The notes beneath the pieces are model-generated. The model searched no databases, was not told the origin of the DNA, and saw only the letters and a program-made list of their open reading frames with translations. The translations under genes and the position numbers were made by a program. From Zonotrichia leucophrys gambelii (lineage: Eukaryota; Chordata; Aves; Passeriformes; Passerellidae): 64,000 bases of DNA. The stretch spans positions 3,841,501-3,905,500 of the forward strand of contig NC_088179.1 of the NCBI RefSeq assembly GCF_028769735.1. Direction: 5' to 3'. Of this stretch, positions 43,014 through 54,011 are shown piece by piece. The first letter of the stretch is position 1, and each line of letters starts with the position of its first letter.

Positions 43014-43064
43014 GGCACGACAGGACCCGGCCCCCTTGAGCAGCCAGCTCAGCCCCCGCTGCAG
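43014..43064 (+). other. ESPNL: Candidate Pro-rich upstream exon of ESPNL
   Basis: An acceptor (TGCTCCCTGAGCAG) and a strong donor (CTGCAG|GTAAGA) bracket 51 bp in phase 0. It encodes 17 residues rich in Gly, Pro and Gln ([14 protein letters not shown]), in frame with the next phase-0 exon. Espins have proline-rich stretches before the actin-bundling module. Could equally be untranslated. Confidence 0.35.
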
Positions 43065-43412
43065 GTAAGAGCGCACTGGGGCTGGGGGAATGGGCACCCC
43101 CATCCCCGAGGAACGCCAGCCTGTCACCGCAGGAAGCAGGAGGATGGGCTGGGAGAAGGGATGGCAGCCACAGGGCGGCCCCGGGCTCGGTCCTTGGCTG
43201 CAGGGGGATAGCGGGCAGCAGGGATTCCTCAGCTCCGTCCTGTCCTCTGAAGGAATCAGATCCACCCCTGGCTGTCCCCCGAGGAGGGCTCTCCCTCAGG
43301 TCCGGGGTGATGTGTCGGGTCACCCCTCAGCTGGGGGGGCCCTGGAGGTGTTGGGGCCCACCCGCCCTTGCTGCCGTCCCCCAGGAGGAGGCCCGCGCCT
43401 CTGCCCCCGCAG

Positions 43413-45093
43413 CCGCCGGGCCCGGCAGGGATGGAGCCCGGCAGGTCGGTGCCGGCCGAGCTGAAGCTCCGCAAGCCCTCGCAGCGGGCCGGGATCCCGG
43501 CGCCCTTCCTCGCACACTCGGTAGGTCGCTGGCTCGGCCCGCGGCCCCCGGCTCGTCCCCTCGGCGGCCGAGCCCCTTCGAGCCCCCCATGACTCTGCCC
43601 GCACAGGACGGGGCGCCCGGGCCGGCGGGGCCCCCCAGGCCGGACCCCGCGGAGGTGGACGCGGAATCGCTGGTGCCCACGCACGATGAGCGGGGCCGGC
43701 TCATCCCCGAGTGGAAGCGGCAGGTGATGGTGCGGCGGCTGCGGGCCCGGCTGGCGGACGAGGAGCCGGCGGGAGGGCAGGTACGAGGGGCCCGGGGAAC
43801 ACCGGGGGAACGGGCTGTCGGACCGCTGACCGCCTCTCTCCTCAGGATGCCGGCTCCTGGAGCTTCTCGCCCTCCCACCAAGGCGTGCTGGGCCCGTTCG
43901 GGGAGCTGCTGACCGAGACAGACCTGTATCAGTTGGAGAGGGCAGTGGAGAGCCTGCGGCTGCGGCGGCGCGGCGAGGTGTACCAGAGCGAGCTGCGGCG
44001 CCTGGTGCGGGAGCTGCGCGCCCTCCTGCCCGCCCCGCTGCTCAACATCTCCGTCCGCAGCCCCCCGCCCGCTCCGGGCCAGCCCCTGCCCGTCTGGTGC
44101 GGCCGCCTGGCCGTCGCCGTCAACAGCCTGGCCGCGCTGCTGGGCAACATGGAGGGGCTGCCGGCTCCCCGCGCTGCCGCGGCCGTGCCCGCCGCTCCCT
44201 GCGCTCTCCCCGCGGCCGCCGGGCATCCCCGGGAGCCGGGGGGCAGCCTGGCACAGCGGGAGATCCGGCAGTGCGGGGTTTGCGTCCGCAGCCTGCGCGG
44301 CGCCTTCGAGCCCGCCTGGGGGGCGGCGGGCAGCGCTCCGGCCGGGCCCCGCGAGGCGGAGGCCGCCAGCGACTCGGGCATCAGCTGCGAGGAGGCGTTT
44401 TCCGACGGCGGCTCCCCGCGGCAGGGGAAGCGGCAGGGGCCGGAGTGGGGCAGCTTGAGGAAGGAACGGATCGTGATGCTCTTCCTGAGCCACTGGAGAC
44501 GCTCCGCGTACGCGCCCTTACGGCCCGCCGGGGCCGGGGACCCTCGGGAGACAGCGGGGAGCGGGGCCGGGGCTGCGGCCCGCCTGGCCCGGCAGCGAGC
44601 GGCCATCCAGAAGCTGCTGAACGGCTGGAGGGACGCCGCCTCCCGCCGGCCGCCGCCGCCGCCCCCCGCCCGCACCCTGCTCTCCCCGGAGCAGTTCGTG
44701 TCGGCGGCGGGCGGCGGCCCGGCCGAGTACGAGAGCCTGTCGCTGGAGCTGTTCATGCTGGGCTATTTCCGCATCCTGGAGCAGGACCTGTCCCCCGAGG
44801 AGCGCCGAGGCCGCCACCTGCTCTGTTTCGAGGTGTTCGAGCAGCTGGGCCGGCACGGCTGGCGGGCGGTGCGCGCCTTCCACCGCGCCGTCATCGACGA
44901 GATCGCGGCCGGGCGGCGCGGCTGGCGCGACGGCTTCGACGACATCAAGGCTCGCTACTTCGGGACTCCGCACGGCCCGGGCCAGCTGCCGGGGCTGCCC
45001 GGCGACGAGGGGGACGAGATTTGTCGCTACATCGATCGCAGCTTCGCCTTTTGGAAGGAGAAGGAGGCCGAGATCTTCAGCCTGGAGGAGTGA
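43413..45093 (+). CDS. ESPNL: ESPNL (espin-like), C-terminal half
   Basis: Exons 43413-43520, 43607-43780 and 43846-45093 (stop TGA), all phase 0, together about 509 residues. Exon 2 holds [19 protein letters not shown] followed by VMVRRL, the signature of the espin-family C-terminal actin-bundling region. The long last exon carries [20 protein letters not shown], an Arg/Leu helical segment and an end [14 protein letters not shown]. The family acts in actin bundles of hair-cell stereocilia; ESPNL also binds class III myosins. Human ESPNL has about 1,005 residues with N-terminal ankyrin repeats; none are seen here. The first exon contains an in-frame ATG at 43431 with a strong Kozak context, which could start a 503-residue short form. 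The + orientation next to KLHL30 and ERFE matches human 2q37.3. Confidence 0.85.
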
Positions 45094-45123
45094 TGCCGAG
45101 GGGCTCCGGAGGCCGCGGGCTGC

Positions 45124-45129
45124 AATAAA
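45124..45129 (+). terminator. ESPNL: ESPNL polyadenylation signal
   Basis: AATAAA 30 bp after the stop codon, giving a very short 3' UTR; KLHL30 begins about 800 bp further on. Confidence 0.8.
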
Positions 45130-45284
45130 AACTTTCTCGGTTCTGTCCCAGCTGAGCGACGCTTTGGGGGCGGTGGAGAAAGCTGCTGAGCTGGGCGGGC
45201 CGCCGCAGCAGCCCCGCTCCCCCTCTCCCCGGGCGGGTGTTTCGGCCGCGTGTTTTCGGCTGCCCCGGGGTGAGATAAAGGCCT

Positions 45285-45532
45285 CTATTTATAGCGGCCC
45301 CGGCAGTGCGAGCCGGAGGAGCCAGGAGGGGCATGGCGGGGAGCCCTGCTGCCGATGGGGTGCAGGGAGGCTGCTGCGGGATCTCGTCCCTCCAGTCTCG
45401 CTGCCCCACCGACCCCTCCGCGAGGGGGAGGCTTTCCTAAAGGCAGCGAGCGAGGATGGGCGGCGGCGGGAGCTCTGCCCGTGCGGTGCCTTTAAGAGCA
45501 AGGAGCGGTGTCCAGGTGCCGCCTAAAAATAG
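45285..45532 (+). promoter_or_regulatory. KLHL30 upstream region with two perfect MEF2 sites
   Basis: CTATTTATAG (45285-45294) and CTAAAAATAG (45523-45532) both fit the MEF2 consensus YTAWWWWTAR exactly, in otherwise GC-rich DNA. E-box CAGCTG motifs also occur (for example near 45150 and 45716). KLHL30 is a muscle-enriched gene in mammals, so a myogenic promoter is a sensible reading. The first AT-rich site may also act as a TATA element. Confidence 0.65.
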
Positions 45533-45935
45533 CGAGTGCCCCCGTCGCGGCTGATCCCGTGTCATGCGGCGTGTCCCTGCCCAGCGCCGGGAGCGCGGTC
45601 CCTTCCCTCCCGCGGGCCGGCCGGGCTGGGGAGCGCTGCTGACAGCGGGAGCGACCGCGCCGAGAGGGCTCAAATCGCCCCGGGAACCGTCCCCGAAAGG
45701 CCGGGTCCGGCGGGGCAGCTGCGGCGCGGTGAGGAGAAAACGCGGCCCCCGTGGGAGGGGGTGTGGGAAGCGCTTGTGCGGCCGCTGCTGTCCCTGACTC
45801 GGGCGCTGGGGAGGCGGGAGGATGTCGCGACAGGGCGAGAGGGAGACGCCGTCGCCTTTTCCTAGCAGGGACTCCCTCGCCTCCCGCTGCTCGGGCAGCG
45901 CCCGCCTGCCATTCCCCGCGGCCATCGCCGGCACC

Positions 45936-48900
45936 ATGGTGAGGAACATGGACGACTTTGATTTCTGCCTGCCTTCGCACGCCCAGGGCGTGCTGGAGGG
46001 GCTGCAGCAGTTCCGCACCAACCCCAAACTGGCCGACGTGACGCTGGTGGCGGGCGGGCGGGAGTTTCCCTGCCACCGAGGCATCCTGGCCCTCTGCAGC
46101 CACTACTTCTATGCCATGTTCTCCGGTGACTTTGCCGAGAGCATCGCAGCGCGGGTGGAGCTCAAGGAAGTGGACCCCAGTGCGCTGGAGATGCTGCTCG
46201 ATTTTGCCTACACGGGAAAGGTCACCATCAACCAGGGCAACGTGGAGGGGCTGATGAGGACCTCCAGCCAGCTCCACTTCCCTGCCATCCAGAAGGTCTG
46301 CAGCCGCTACCTCCGGCAGCAGATGGATGCCACCAACTGCCTAGGTATCTGTGAGTTTGGTGAGAGCCACGGCTGCCCTGAGGTCTCCTCCAAGGCCTGG
46401 TCTTTCTTGCAGGAGAACTTTGAAGCCGTCTCTCTTCAGGAGGAGTTCCTCCAGCTCTCCAAGGAGAGGCTGGCTGTCTACCTGTCCAATGACCAGCTGC
46501 AGGTGCAGGAGGAGCGGAGCCTGGTGGAGGCTGTGCTGCGCTGGGTACGCCACGAGCCGGGATCCCGAGCCCAGTTCCTGCCGGAGCTGCTGGAGCTGAC
46601 CCACCTTGTGTCGCTGCCTGACCAGTACCTGCAGAACCTCCTCGCCACTGAGCCTCTCGTTCGTGACTCAGATGCCAGCAAGGCGCTCGTCGCCCGCTCC
46701 CGCACCATGGTGGGTACTCCCCTTCCCTAAATGCCGCTCCCTGAGCTGGGAAGGAGGAGCCTCAGGGTCCCGTCCTGGCCTCTTCATCAGGGACAGAGTG
46801 GCACCGGTGCCCTGAAGAACCCCCCAGCCCCACCACAGAAGCTGGAGGAGGTGCTGGTGGTGGTTGGTGGCCGTGTGCTGGAGGATGGTGAGGATGAGGA
46901 GAGGGGGCTGGAAATGCCGGCTGCCACCAGGAACTTTGCCTTCTACAACCCCAAGAGCAGTAAGTGCCCCCCACTTCCTCCAGCTCCCTCCATGTTAATT
47001 ATCTGTCTACCCCCAAGCCACCTCTTGCCAAACTGGTGTCAGTTCAGAGAGACACTGGTTGGGATGGGATGGGCTTGAAACAGGGGTGGCTTAAAAAGTG
47101 CCATTGCTGGCTGTGGGGTCATTGTGTGTGGGTTTTTGGTTTTTTTTCAGGGCGATGGATGGCTCTGCCTGACTTCCCTGATTACAACAAGTGGGGCTTT
47201 TCCCTGGTGGCTCTGAACAACGATGTGTATGTCACAGGTCAGTGCCAGGGCTGCTGGGGCAGGGTGGGGAACAGGGACAGTGATATGAGCATGGGGCACT
47301 GGTGTGGGGCCAGAGGCTCCTCTCTGAGCAAAATCCTCTCCTTACTCTCGGGCAGGGAGTACCCAGGGACAGCTGCCCTTGGAGAGGGTGGCCCACCTGA
47401 CCTGTCCCTCCCTAGGTGGCTCCCGGGGCTCCCAGAATGACACGTGGTCAACGACACAGGCCTGGTGTTTCTGCCCCAGGGACGGGGTGTGGCAGCCCAT
47501 CGCTTCCATGCTGAGAGCCAGGACAAACCACACCAGCGCCGTCCTCAACGGCGAGATCTACGTGATCGGGGGTGAGGCTGCAGAGACCCCGGGGAGCCGC
47601 TGGGGTGGGTGCCCCAGGGTGGCTGCAGTGTCCTGTCACCCTGCAGGGACAACAGTGGACGTGGTGGAGGTGGAGCGCTACGACCCGTACAACAAGAGCT
47701 GGTGTGCCATCAGCCCAGCCCTCAAGTACGTGAGCAATTTTGCAGCTGCCAGCTGCCTGGGCAAGCTCTACCTGGTGGGCTCCTGCGCCGTCAAGTACAA
47801 CGCGCTCACTCTGCAGTGCTACAACCCCGTTCAAGGTGAGAGCCGAGCCTGCTGCCACCCCCCAGTGCTGTCCCTGGGACCCCCAGGCAGGTGACACCCC
47901 TGGAGTGCCAGGCACGGTGCTGTGGGATGTGAGCAGGTGCTGGCAGGGTGTGGTGATGGCTGTGGTGGGGCTGTTGCAGCACGGACCTGAGTCACAGGTG
48001 TCTGACACAGCCAGAGCTGAGCTTGGGTGGAGTGAAATCAATCTCTGGGCATTGGGATGGGGCAGGCTGCCTGCCTTGGGGAGAAACTACCACCCTGTGA
48101 CAATGCCAGCTCCTCAAGCAGACTCTTTCCCATCCCACAACACTACAAACCACGTCCCCACCCCACATTATTTGTTATGCAAGACCCTTGACTGGGATGG
48201 TGCCTGTCTGCCTGGCTGGTCTGCCCCCTCCCTTTCAAATTCCCCCTGAAATAGCAAAGCTTTTTTCAGCAATGGCAGCTGCATGGAGAGAAAGGGTGGG
48301 GTGCACTGCTAATGACTGCTCCTTGCAGATCTGTGGAGTGTGATCACATCTCCCTTCATCCCCAAGTACCTCTCAGCCCCACGCTGTGCCACCCTGCGCG
48401 GGCTCATCTACCTCATCGGGGATAACACCAAGAAGGTTCACGTGTACAACCCAGAGGCCAACATCTGGCAGAAGGTGGGATGTGGGACCAGGCATGATCA
48501 GCCTCTCAGGGGTATGGGGATGGTGTTCCCAGCTGCCTCCCCTCAGTGCCAGCACCCCTCTCCCTCCTACCCACTCATCCCTTGGTTCTATTAACACCTG
48601 CAGAGCTGAGGGTGCCCCATTCCTTCCTCCCCTGCTCCCCATCACACAGATGGGGGAGGGAGACACATCTGGGGGGTCACTGTCTTCTGTGATGGGAGCA
48701 GGAGGGCACCAAGGAGTCCCTGCACATCTCACCCTGCCCCTCACACAGGTGCAGCTCCTACACACCCTGCATGAGAACGGGGGGATGGTGGCACTGGGTG
48801 ACCGGCTCTTTGTCACCGGTGGCCACTGGAAGGGCATGGACGGGGACTACCGGGTGGAAATGGAGGTGTACGACTGCTCCAAGGACCTCTGGACACGCGA

Positions 48901-49000
48901 GGGCTCCCTGCCCTGCCTCTGGCTCTTCCACAGCTCCTCCTCCATCTTCATGGACACCTCCAAATGGACAGAACCTTTCCAGGGTGACCATGGGTGGTAG
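45936..49000 (+). CDS. KLHL30: KLHL30, BTB-Kelch protein
   Basis: Seven coding exons: 45936-46709, 46791-46959, 47151-47237, 47416-47571, 47647-47835, 48329-48474, 48749-49000 (TAG). They give 590 residues; human KLHL30 has 578. The ATG (GCACCATGG) matches the family start MVRN.DD; the frame is open upstream but unconserved. Exon 1 encodes the BTB domain ([31 protein letters not shown]) and BACK domain ([24 protein letters not shown]). Later exons encode Kelch blades, such as [33 protein letters not shown] and [14 protein letters not shown]. Such proteins usually act as CUL3 substrate adaptors; for KLHL30 the substrate is unknown. The largest intron (47836-48328) shows no feature. It follows ESPNL and precedes ERFE on the same strand, as in human. 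Confidence 0.96.
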
Positions 49001-49673
49001 GAGAGCCTCAGTGATGCCTGTCACCCTATACAGCCTATACAGTGCTCCCCTTTTTTCTGCTGTTCAGACTGGTGAGTGGGAGGTGGAAGCCCTGTGCCAG
49101 GCTGGCTGGGGCACCAGGAGCATGTTCTCCCCCACCACTGCAGGGAAAAGGCTTTTCCTTATAAACACGCTTTGGTTAAAGCTCTCTTCTTTTGTGAGTT
49201 TGTGGGTTTTTTAGAACTGCATTTCTTGCCCCCCAAACCCTAAAGATTTTAGGGCATTTCAGGTGTGGTTGATCCCATCAAAGCCTGACATTGCTGCTTG
49301 TGCATAATGCTGGTTTCTCTGCTGGGATGCACAGCACGCACCCAGGGAAGTGATCCCGGCCTTGGTGAAGCAGCCGGCACCCGGCTGAGCCCCGCTGCTG
49401 CGGTCACTCCCGCCCCAGCCCATCTCCGGCGCTACCGGTGCCAGAGGGATGGGCCAGCACAGGCTGCGGCTTCCCCGCCGGCTGGGCCCGCAGGACGGCT
49501 CAGCTGTTCCCCTGCGCTTGTTCGGTGGTTCCGAGGTGCTGAGGAGCCCCGGGCCGGGGCGGCACCTCCCTGGGCCCACAGAAGGTTTTCCCGGCGGGGC
49601 GGCCCCGAGGGCAGAGCCCGGCGCTGAGGCGGGCCCGAGGCGGGGCCGGGCCGCCCTCGGTAGCGGCGGCGGG
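49001..49673 (+). other. KLHL30 3' end and ERFE promoter
   Basis: No canonical AATAAA follows the KLHL30 stop closely; variant TATAAA near 49160 is the best candidate. From about 49330 the DNA becomes CpG-rich and serves as the probable ERFE promoter and leader. Confidence 0.5.
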
Positions 49674-51169
49674 ATGCGGCTGCCGGAGCTGTGCCTGGCG
49701 CTGCTCTGCGCCGCCGGCACCGGCACCGAAGCGCCGCGGGCAGCCCGGGAGCGGCCGCTGGCCCCGGAGCGCGGCGCGGCCCGTGTGGATCCCCGGCAGG
49801 CCTGGATGCTGCTGGCCGGGAGCCCCGGGAGGGACAGCGGAGAGCGGGGCCGTGGCGGCTCCGGGGCTCTCACGGCCCCAGCGGGCCCCGGCACCCCGGG
49901 GAAATCAACCGCGGGAGCCGGGGCTGGCCCGGCCGTGCCCGAGGAGCTGCTGAGGGAGCTGCAGCTCCTGCTCAGAGGTACCGGCTGGGGAGACAGGGGG
50001 GGAGCTGTGGGGACAGCAGGACAAGGCGAAGCAGGGCTGGGCAGCAGAGCCAGAAGTGAAGGTTCCCTTCCTAATGTCAGACTCCGCTGGGGTTCGGGGT
50101 CAGGCACGGCAAAGATGTGCAGGACAGCTGGGGAAGGGTCTAAGGAGGAGGAAAGCAGCAAAGGCAGCGCCCAGCGTCGTGTGGAAGCGGCCTTCCATTG
50201 CCGGACGCGTGCAGACATCGCTGTGGAGCAGAAGACGTGGCTGGAGCTGGGGCAGTTCTACATTGTGAGTGCCCAGCCTGCCCCTTTCCCTGTCTGCAGG
50301 GGCACCTGTCCTGGCACAGGGACTCCTCCTCTAACTCAGCCATTCCCCATGCCAGCCTGAGAGGGAGGAGATGTTCCAGCGTGGCCCGGGGCTGAACCTG
50401 ACCAGCGGGCAGTACACAGCCCCCCTTGCGGGATTCTACACCTTCAGCAGCACGCTGCACATCGGTGAGCCCTCCGACAGCGCCGCGCTGCTGCCGGGGC
50501 AGGCTGGGCTGGCCTCACCCCCCGCTCTGTCCCAGCGCGCAGGGAGCCGCGGAGGAAGAGGCAGGGATGCCGCGGGAGCCGCCTGCGGCTGCTGATCTGC
50601 GTGCAGTCCTGCTGCCAGCACAACAGGTACCACAGGGCAGGGGGAAGGAGCCCAGCATCGCTGGGAAAGGAGGGGCTGCTCCTCCCACCGCTGCCCCTGC
50701 TCTTCTGCAGCCATCTGGAGAGCGTATCCCAGCTGGAGAGCAGCGGGGAGCTTTTCACCATCACTGTCACAGGCACCCTTTACCTGCAGGTGAGTGGGAC
50801 AGGGCTGGGCAGGAAGGTGCATTCCATGGCCCCGGCCCAGGGCAGGGCATTGGGTCCCAGAGACAGCCAGGGCAGAGCTCTGCTGGGGCATAGACTGTGG
50901 CTGGGCTGCCCTAAAGCCTTGTGCTGCTCTTTTCCCAGAAGGAAGGGTAGGGGCAGCTCCTCCAGCTCTTGGCTGCTGTGTGCAGGGAGAGCTCTCTCCT
51001 TGGCCCTGCCAGGCCATGCCTGGTGCCCAGGGGAGGTGTCCTGGCCCTGCTGATCCCTCTCTCCCCCCAGGCTGGGCAGCATGCCTCTGTTTTTGTGGAC
51101 AACACGGCAGGCTCTCCCCTCACCATTCAAAGTGGCTCCGATTTCAGTGCTGTGCTGCTGGGAGTGTGA
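49674..51169 (+). CDS. ERFE: ERFE (erythroferrone / FAM132B), secreted C1q/TNF-related protein
   Basis: Exons 49674-49977, 50104-50264, 50356-50464, 50536-50626, 50711-50789 and 51071-51169 (TGA), phases consistent, 280 residues against 354 in human. Residues 1-19 look like a signal peptide ([20 protein letters not shown]). [10 protein letters not shown] keeps the conserved N-terminal family motif. The C-terminus is a C1q-like domain: [56 protein letters not shown] and the end FSAVLLGV. In mammals, erythroblast ERFE binds BMP2/6 and lowers hepcidin. The collagen-like Gly-Pro-Pro run and Lys-rich stretch of human ERFE are missing; only GPGTPG-type remnants stand there. Intron 1 (126 bp) has no stop and keeps frame, so its status as an intron is the least certain boundary. 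Confidence 0.92.
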
Positions 51170-51350
51170 AGAGGCTGAACCGTGCTGAACCCAGACCCTT
51201 CCCTCTGCCTGCCACCATCGTGCCTCCCCTGCTCAGCACCAAGCCTAAGGAAGAACATTTGCTCATGCAGGGAGCTGCAGTCTGGTCCGATACTGCTCAT
51301 GCTGAAGATGGACAAAAGATCATGAAGGAGATGATGATGATGATGACAGT

Positions 51351-51356
51351 AATAAA
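51351..51356 (+). terminator. ERFE: ERFE polyadenylation signal
   Basis: AATAAA 182 bp after the stop, following an ATG/GAT trinucleotide run. Confidence 0.75.
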
Positions 51357-53260
51357 GCAGCCTGAGCAGGACCTAAAGGCATTCACTTTTATCTAAAGGC
51401 TAAAAGTTTATCTTGGGAAACACAGCTGGCAGTGGCAGCAGATGGCTGCCCAGGGCTCAGCTCCCACTGTGCATGGTACAAAGCCCCACAATTCCATTTT
51501 TGCCCTCAGTGCACTTCCCTTCTCTGCCCAGACTCAGTCTCAGCAGCCCAGGCCAGATTCTGCATTGCTTTAGCCCCTGCAGTGTGTGAGCAGGGGCTTT
51601 GCTGGCAGGAGCCAACATCCTTCACACCAATCATCAAAGCCAAGTCCCAACAATGCCACACGTTGGATTAAAGCAAATTCCTGCCCTTGGCTTTGCAGAG
51701 CAGGCACTCCCTGCCTGTGGCAGCCCAGATAGAGCCCAGCTCCGTGCTGGGGCTGTGATAGCTCAGCAGGGCACAGCCTACGTGACCCAGCCAGGGCAGC
51801 ACCAGCAAGGGAGAGCATTTCATTTCCCAGTAGTGCTCAGAACTGGGCAAGTGGTGCCAGCAGCACTGCAAGATAGCCTGAGCTAACAGCCCCACCTTCT
51901 CCATGGATGTCCCTGCCCATCCCCACGGGCTGCATCTCCTTGAGGAGCCTGGTGAAGGAGCTGTTAATGCAGCAGTTCAAGGGTAGGGGTGTTTGGGTCT
52001 GGAAAAAGGGGGAGCTGAGAAGGGAAAGCAAGTTATCTTTCTGAAATTTGCCATCGGGGTTTATTTTGCCACAAATAGAAGCAACTCCATGCTGCTCTGT
52101 TTGGGCTCTCCAAATTTGCCTTTCAAGAGTAGAAACAGGAAAGTGTGCTGCTAACAAAGGCATTCCCTCCCAGCTCATCCTGCACTGCAGCCTCACATCA
52201 AAATACACAGGAATGGCTGGGAGCAGAACAAGCTGGCAGAGGATCTACCAGCACTACCCAAAATCTGTGCCAGAGAGCCACTTCCTTCCTCAGTGCTCTG
52301 CAGGAGATGCACCCTCAGACTAAGCCCATGAAGTGTAACTCACTACTGCTGCAGCAGAAATAGAATTAAGATGGCCAAGCCACCTGTCCCAAACAGGACA
52401 GGAGCTGGGACAAATCCCAGAGTTCCAGGGATACAGAAAACAGAAAGGAGCCAGGGAAGCTCCTGCATCACCCTGCCCTTGTCCCCTTCCCTGGGACTGC
52501 AGCTGTGCCTCATCAGAGCAAGGAGGCAACCACAATGCACCATCTCAGACCCCTCACACACAGGGTAGGAAACTGGAAACTTCAGGGCTTAGGTAGCCCA
52601 ATCCATTTAGCTTTCATTCTGTCATTTGGTCTTAGGCCAAATTTTCTCTGGAAAACAGCACATTGACTGCAGCAACAGCTGGCAGAGGCACTGAGACAGG
52701 ATGAGACACCAGACACTAATTAGTACCTAAAACCTGAGATGCCTCCTCCTCAGATAGCACAGACAAGCACAGAGCCTGCCTGCAGCTCAGCTGCCTTTTC
52801 ACCAAGCCCATTTGGTGAAAACGCTTTTCCCAGAAAACATCAGGAGCAAACTCCAGCCACTTTTTCCATACCAACTTTGGGGTAAAACTCCTGCAAGCAC
52901 AGGGCAGGTATGCTGCTGCTCTGGAAAGGGTGTTTGTGTCCCTCAGCTGCAGGCAACCTCACAGCCCAGCTTCAGAGCCAGGTTTCCTACCCAGTGTGAA
53001 GGACAGCCCATACCCCATCCCAAACTGGTGGCCTAGAGGATTTCACAGTCTGTATGGTACAGCCTGTCTGAGTCCTGGAACTCCAGACTCTCCCAGGGTC
53101 TTGCACAAAGCTCAAGGATATGGACAGCAGAACTGTCCCATTAAAAGCTGGCAGAGCTGATGCCCCCAGATCCTTCCTGCCAGCACCCCTGTCCAGTGAA
53201 TTCACTGCGTTTGCAGAGACACTCAACCCAAGCACTACGTGAGCTAAACCTCTAGGAAAG
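51357..53260. other. Intergenic region between ERFE and ILKAP
   Basis: Convergent intergenic DNA of mixed composition. No gene, RNA or recognisable repeat could be supported before the LTR block that begins near 53,270. Confidence 0.6.
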
Positions 53261-53269
53261 GCATTTTGT

Positions 53270-53603
53270 GCTGTTCCTGTGAGCCAGCAAAGGCTTCCTA
53301 AAGATAAGGAATGCCCTGTATCTCGAGGAAGACACCAAGGCTGTCACCATGGTGACACAATAGAGGAGAGAAAGTTAAAAGATACAGACTTTAGCTGGCT
53401 CACAAAATGAAGGGGCTCCTTGTTCACCTATTGAGAACTTTGTTTCTTTCTCCTGACCAATGGGCAGTGAATGTGTCTGTTAAGTAAATGTAAATATCTT
53501 GACAAACTATAAAAGCAACATGTTGCTGTAATAAATCTCTTATGCACCCTTCTAAAGGAGCCTTGGTGTTTTGCGCCGTGTCGCGCTCTAGAGCGACATC
53601 AAC
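53270..53603 (+). mobile_element. LTR of an endogenous retrovirus-like element (outer copy)
   Basis: CCAAT at about 53457, TATAAAA at 53509-53515 and AATAAA at 53530-53535, followed by the U5-like segment GGAGCCTTGGTGTTTTGCGC and a GTCGCGCTC motif, form an LTR promoter-polyA layout. No internal retroviral coding sequence flanks it, so it is a solo or truncated LTR. The left border is approximate. Confidence 0.6.
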
Positions 53604-53988
53604 TGTCACAGACATATTTTCTGCAAAATCCTTTCCTTAGGATTTTTCCTCCTGAGAAGCTGGGAGGCCTCAGGAACAAAATGTAAACAATGGTTATCTG
53701 CTGCAGTGGGATGCAACAGGTGCATCTGTGATTGGCTCATGTGGTTGTTTCTAATTAATGGCCAATCACACCCAGCTGGCTCAGACTCTATGTCCAAGAC
53801 ACAAGCTTTTGTTATCATTCCATTCCTTTTCTATTCTTAGCCAGCCTTCTGATGAAACCCTTTCTTCTATTCTTTTAGCATAGTTTTAATATAATATATA
53901 TCATAAAATAATAAATCAAGCCTTCCAAAACATGGAGTCAGGATGAGGAGAGAGACGAGGATCTAAGACCCCTGCGAACACCGTCACA
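53604..53988 (+). mobile_element. Solo LTR, probably ERVK-type, inserted in the end of another LTR
   Basis: A 385-bp unit starting TGTCACAG and ending CCGTCACA (TG...CA). It is flanked by ATCAAC (53598-53603) and ATCAAT (53989-53994), a 6-bp target-site duplication with one mismatch. It has AATAAA at 53910-53915 in + orientation and the passerine LTR string TTCCTCCTGAGAAGCTGGGA. Six-base duplications are typical of ERVK-class elements. No open reading frame; a regulatory relic only. Confidence 0.75.
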
Positions 53989-54011
53989 ATCAATATTAGA
54001 AAAACCCCATC

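Noticed and set aside
43327..44493. 388-codon - strand frame opposite ESPNL
   Set aside because: Antisense shadow of GC-rich ESPNL coding exons and introns; no domain or codon pattern of its own.
49259..50218. 319-codon - strand frame opposite ERFE exon 1
   Set aside because: Pro/Ser/Arg-rich antisense translation of the ERFE CpG island; the + strand frame matches ERFE.
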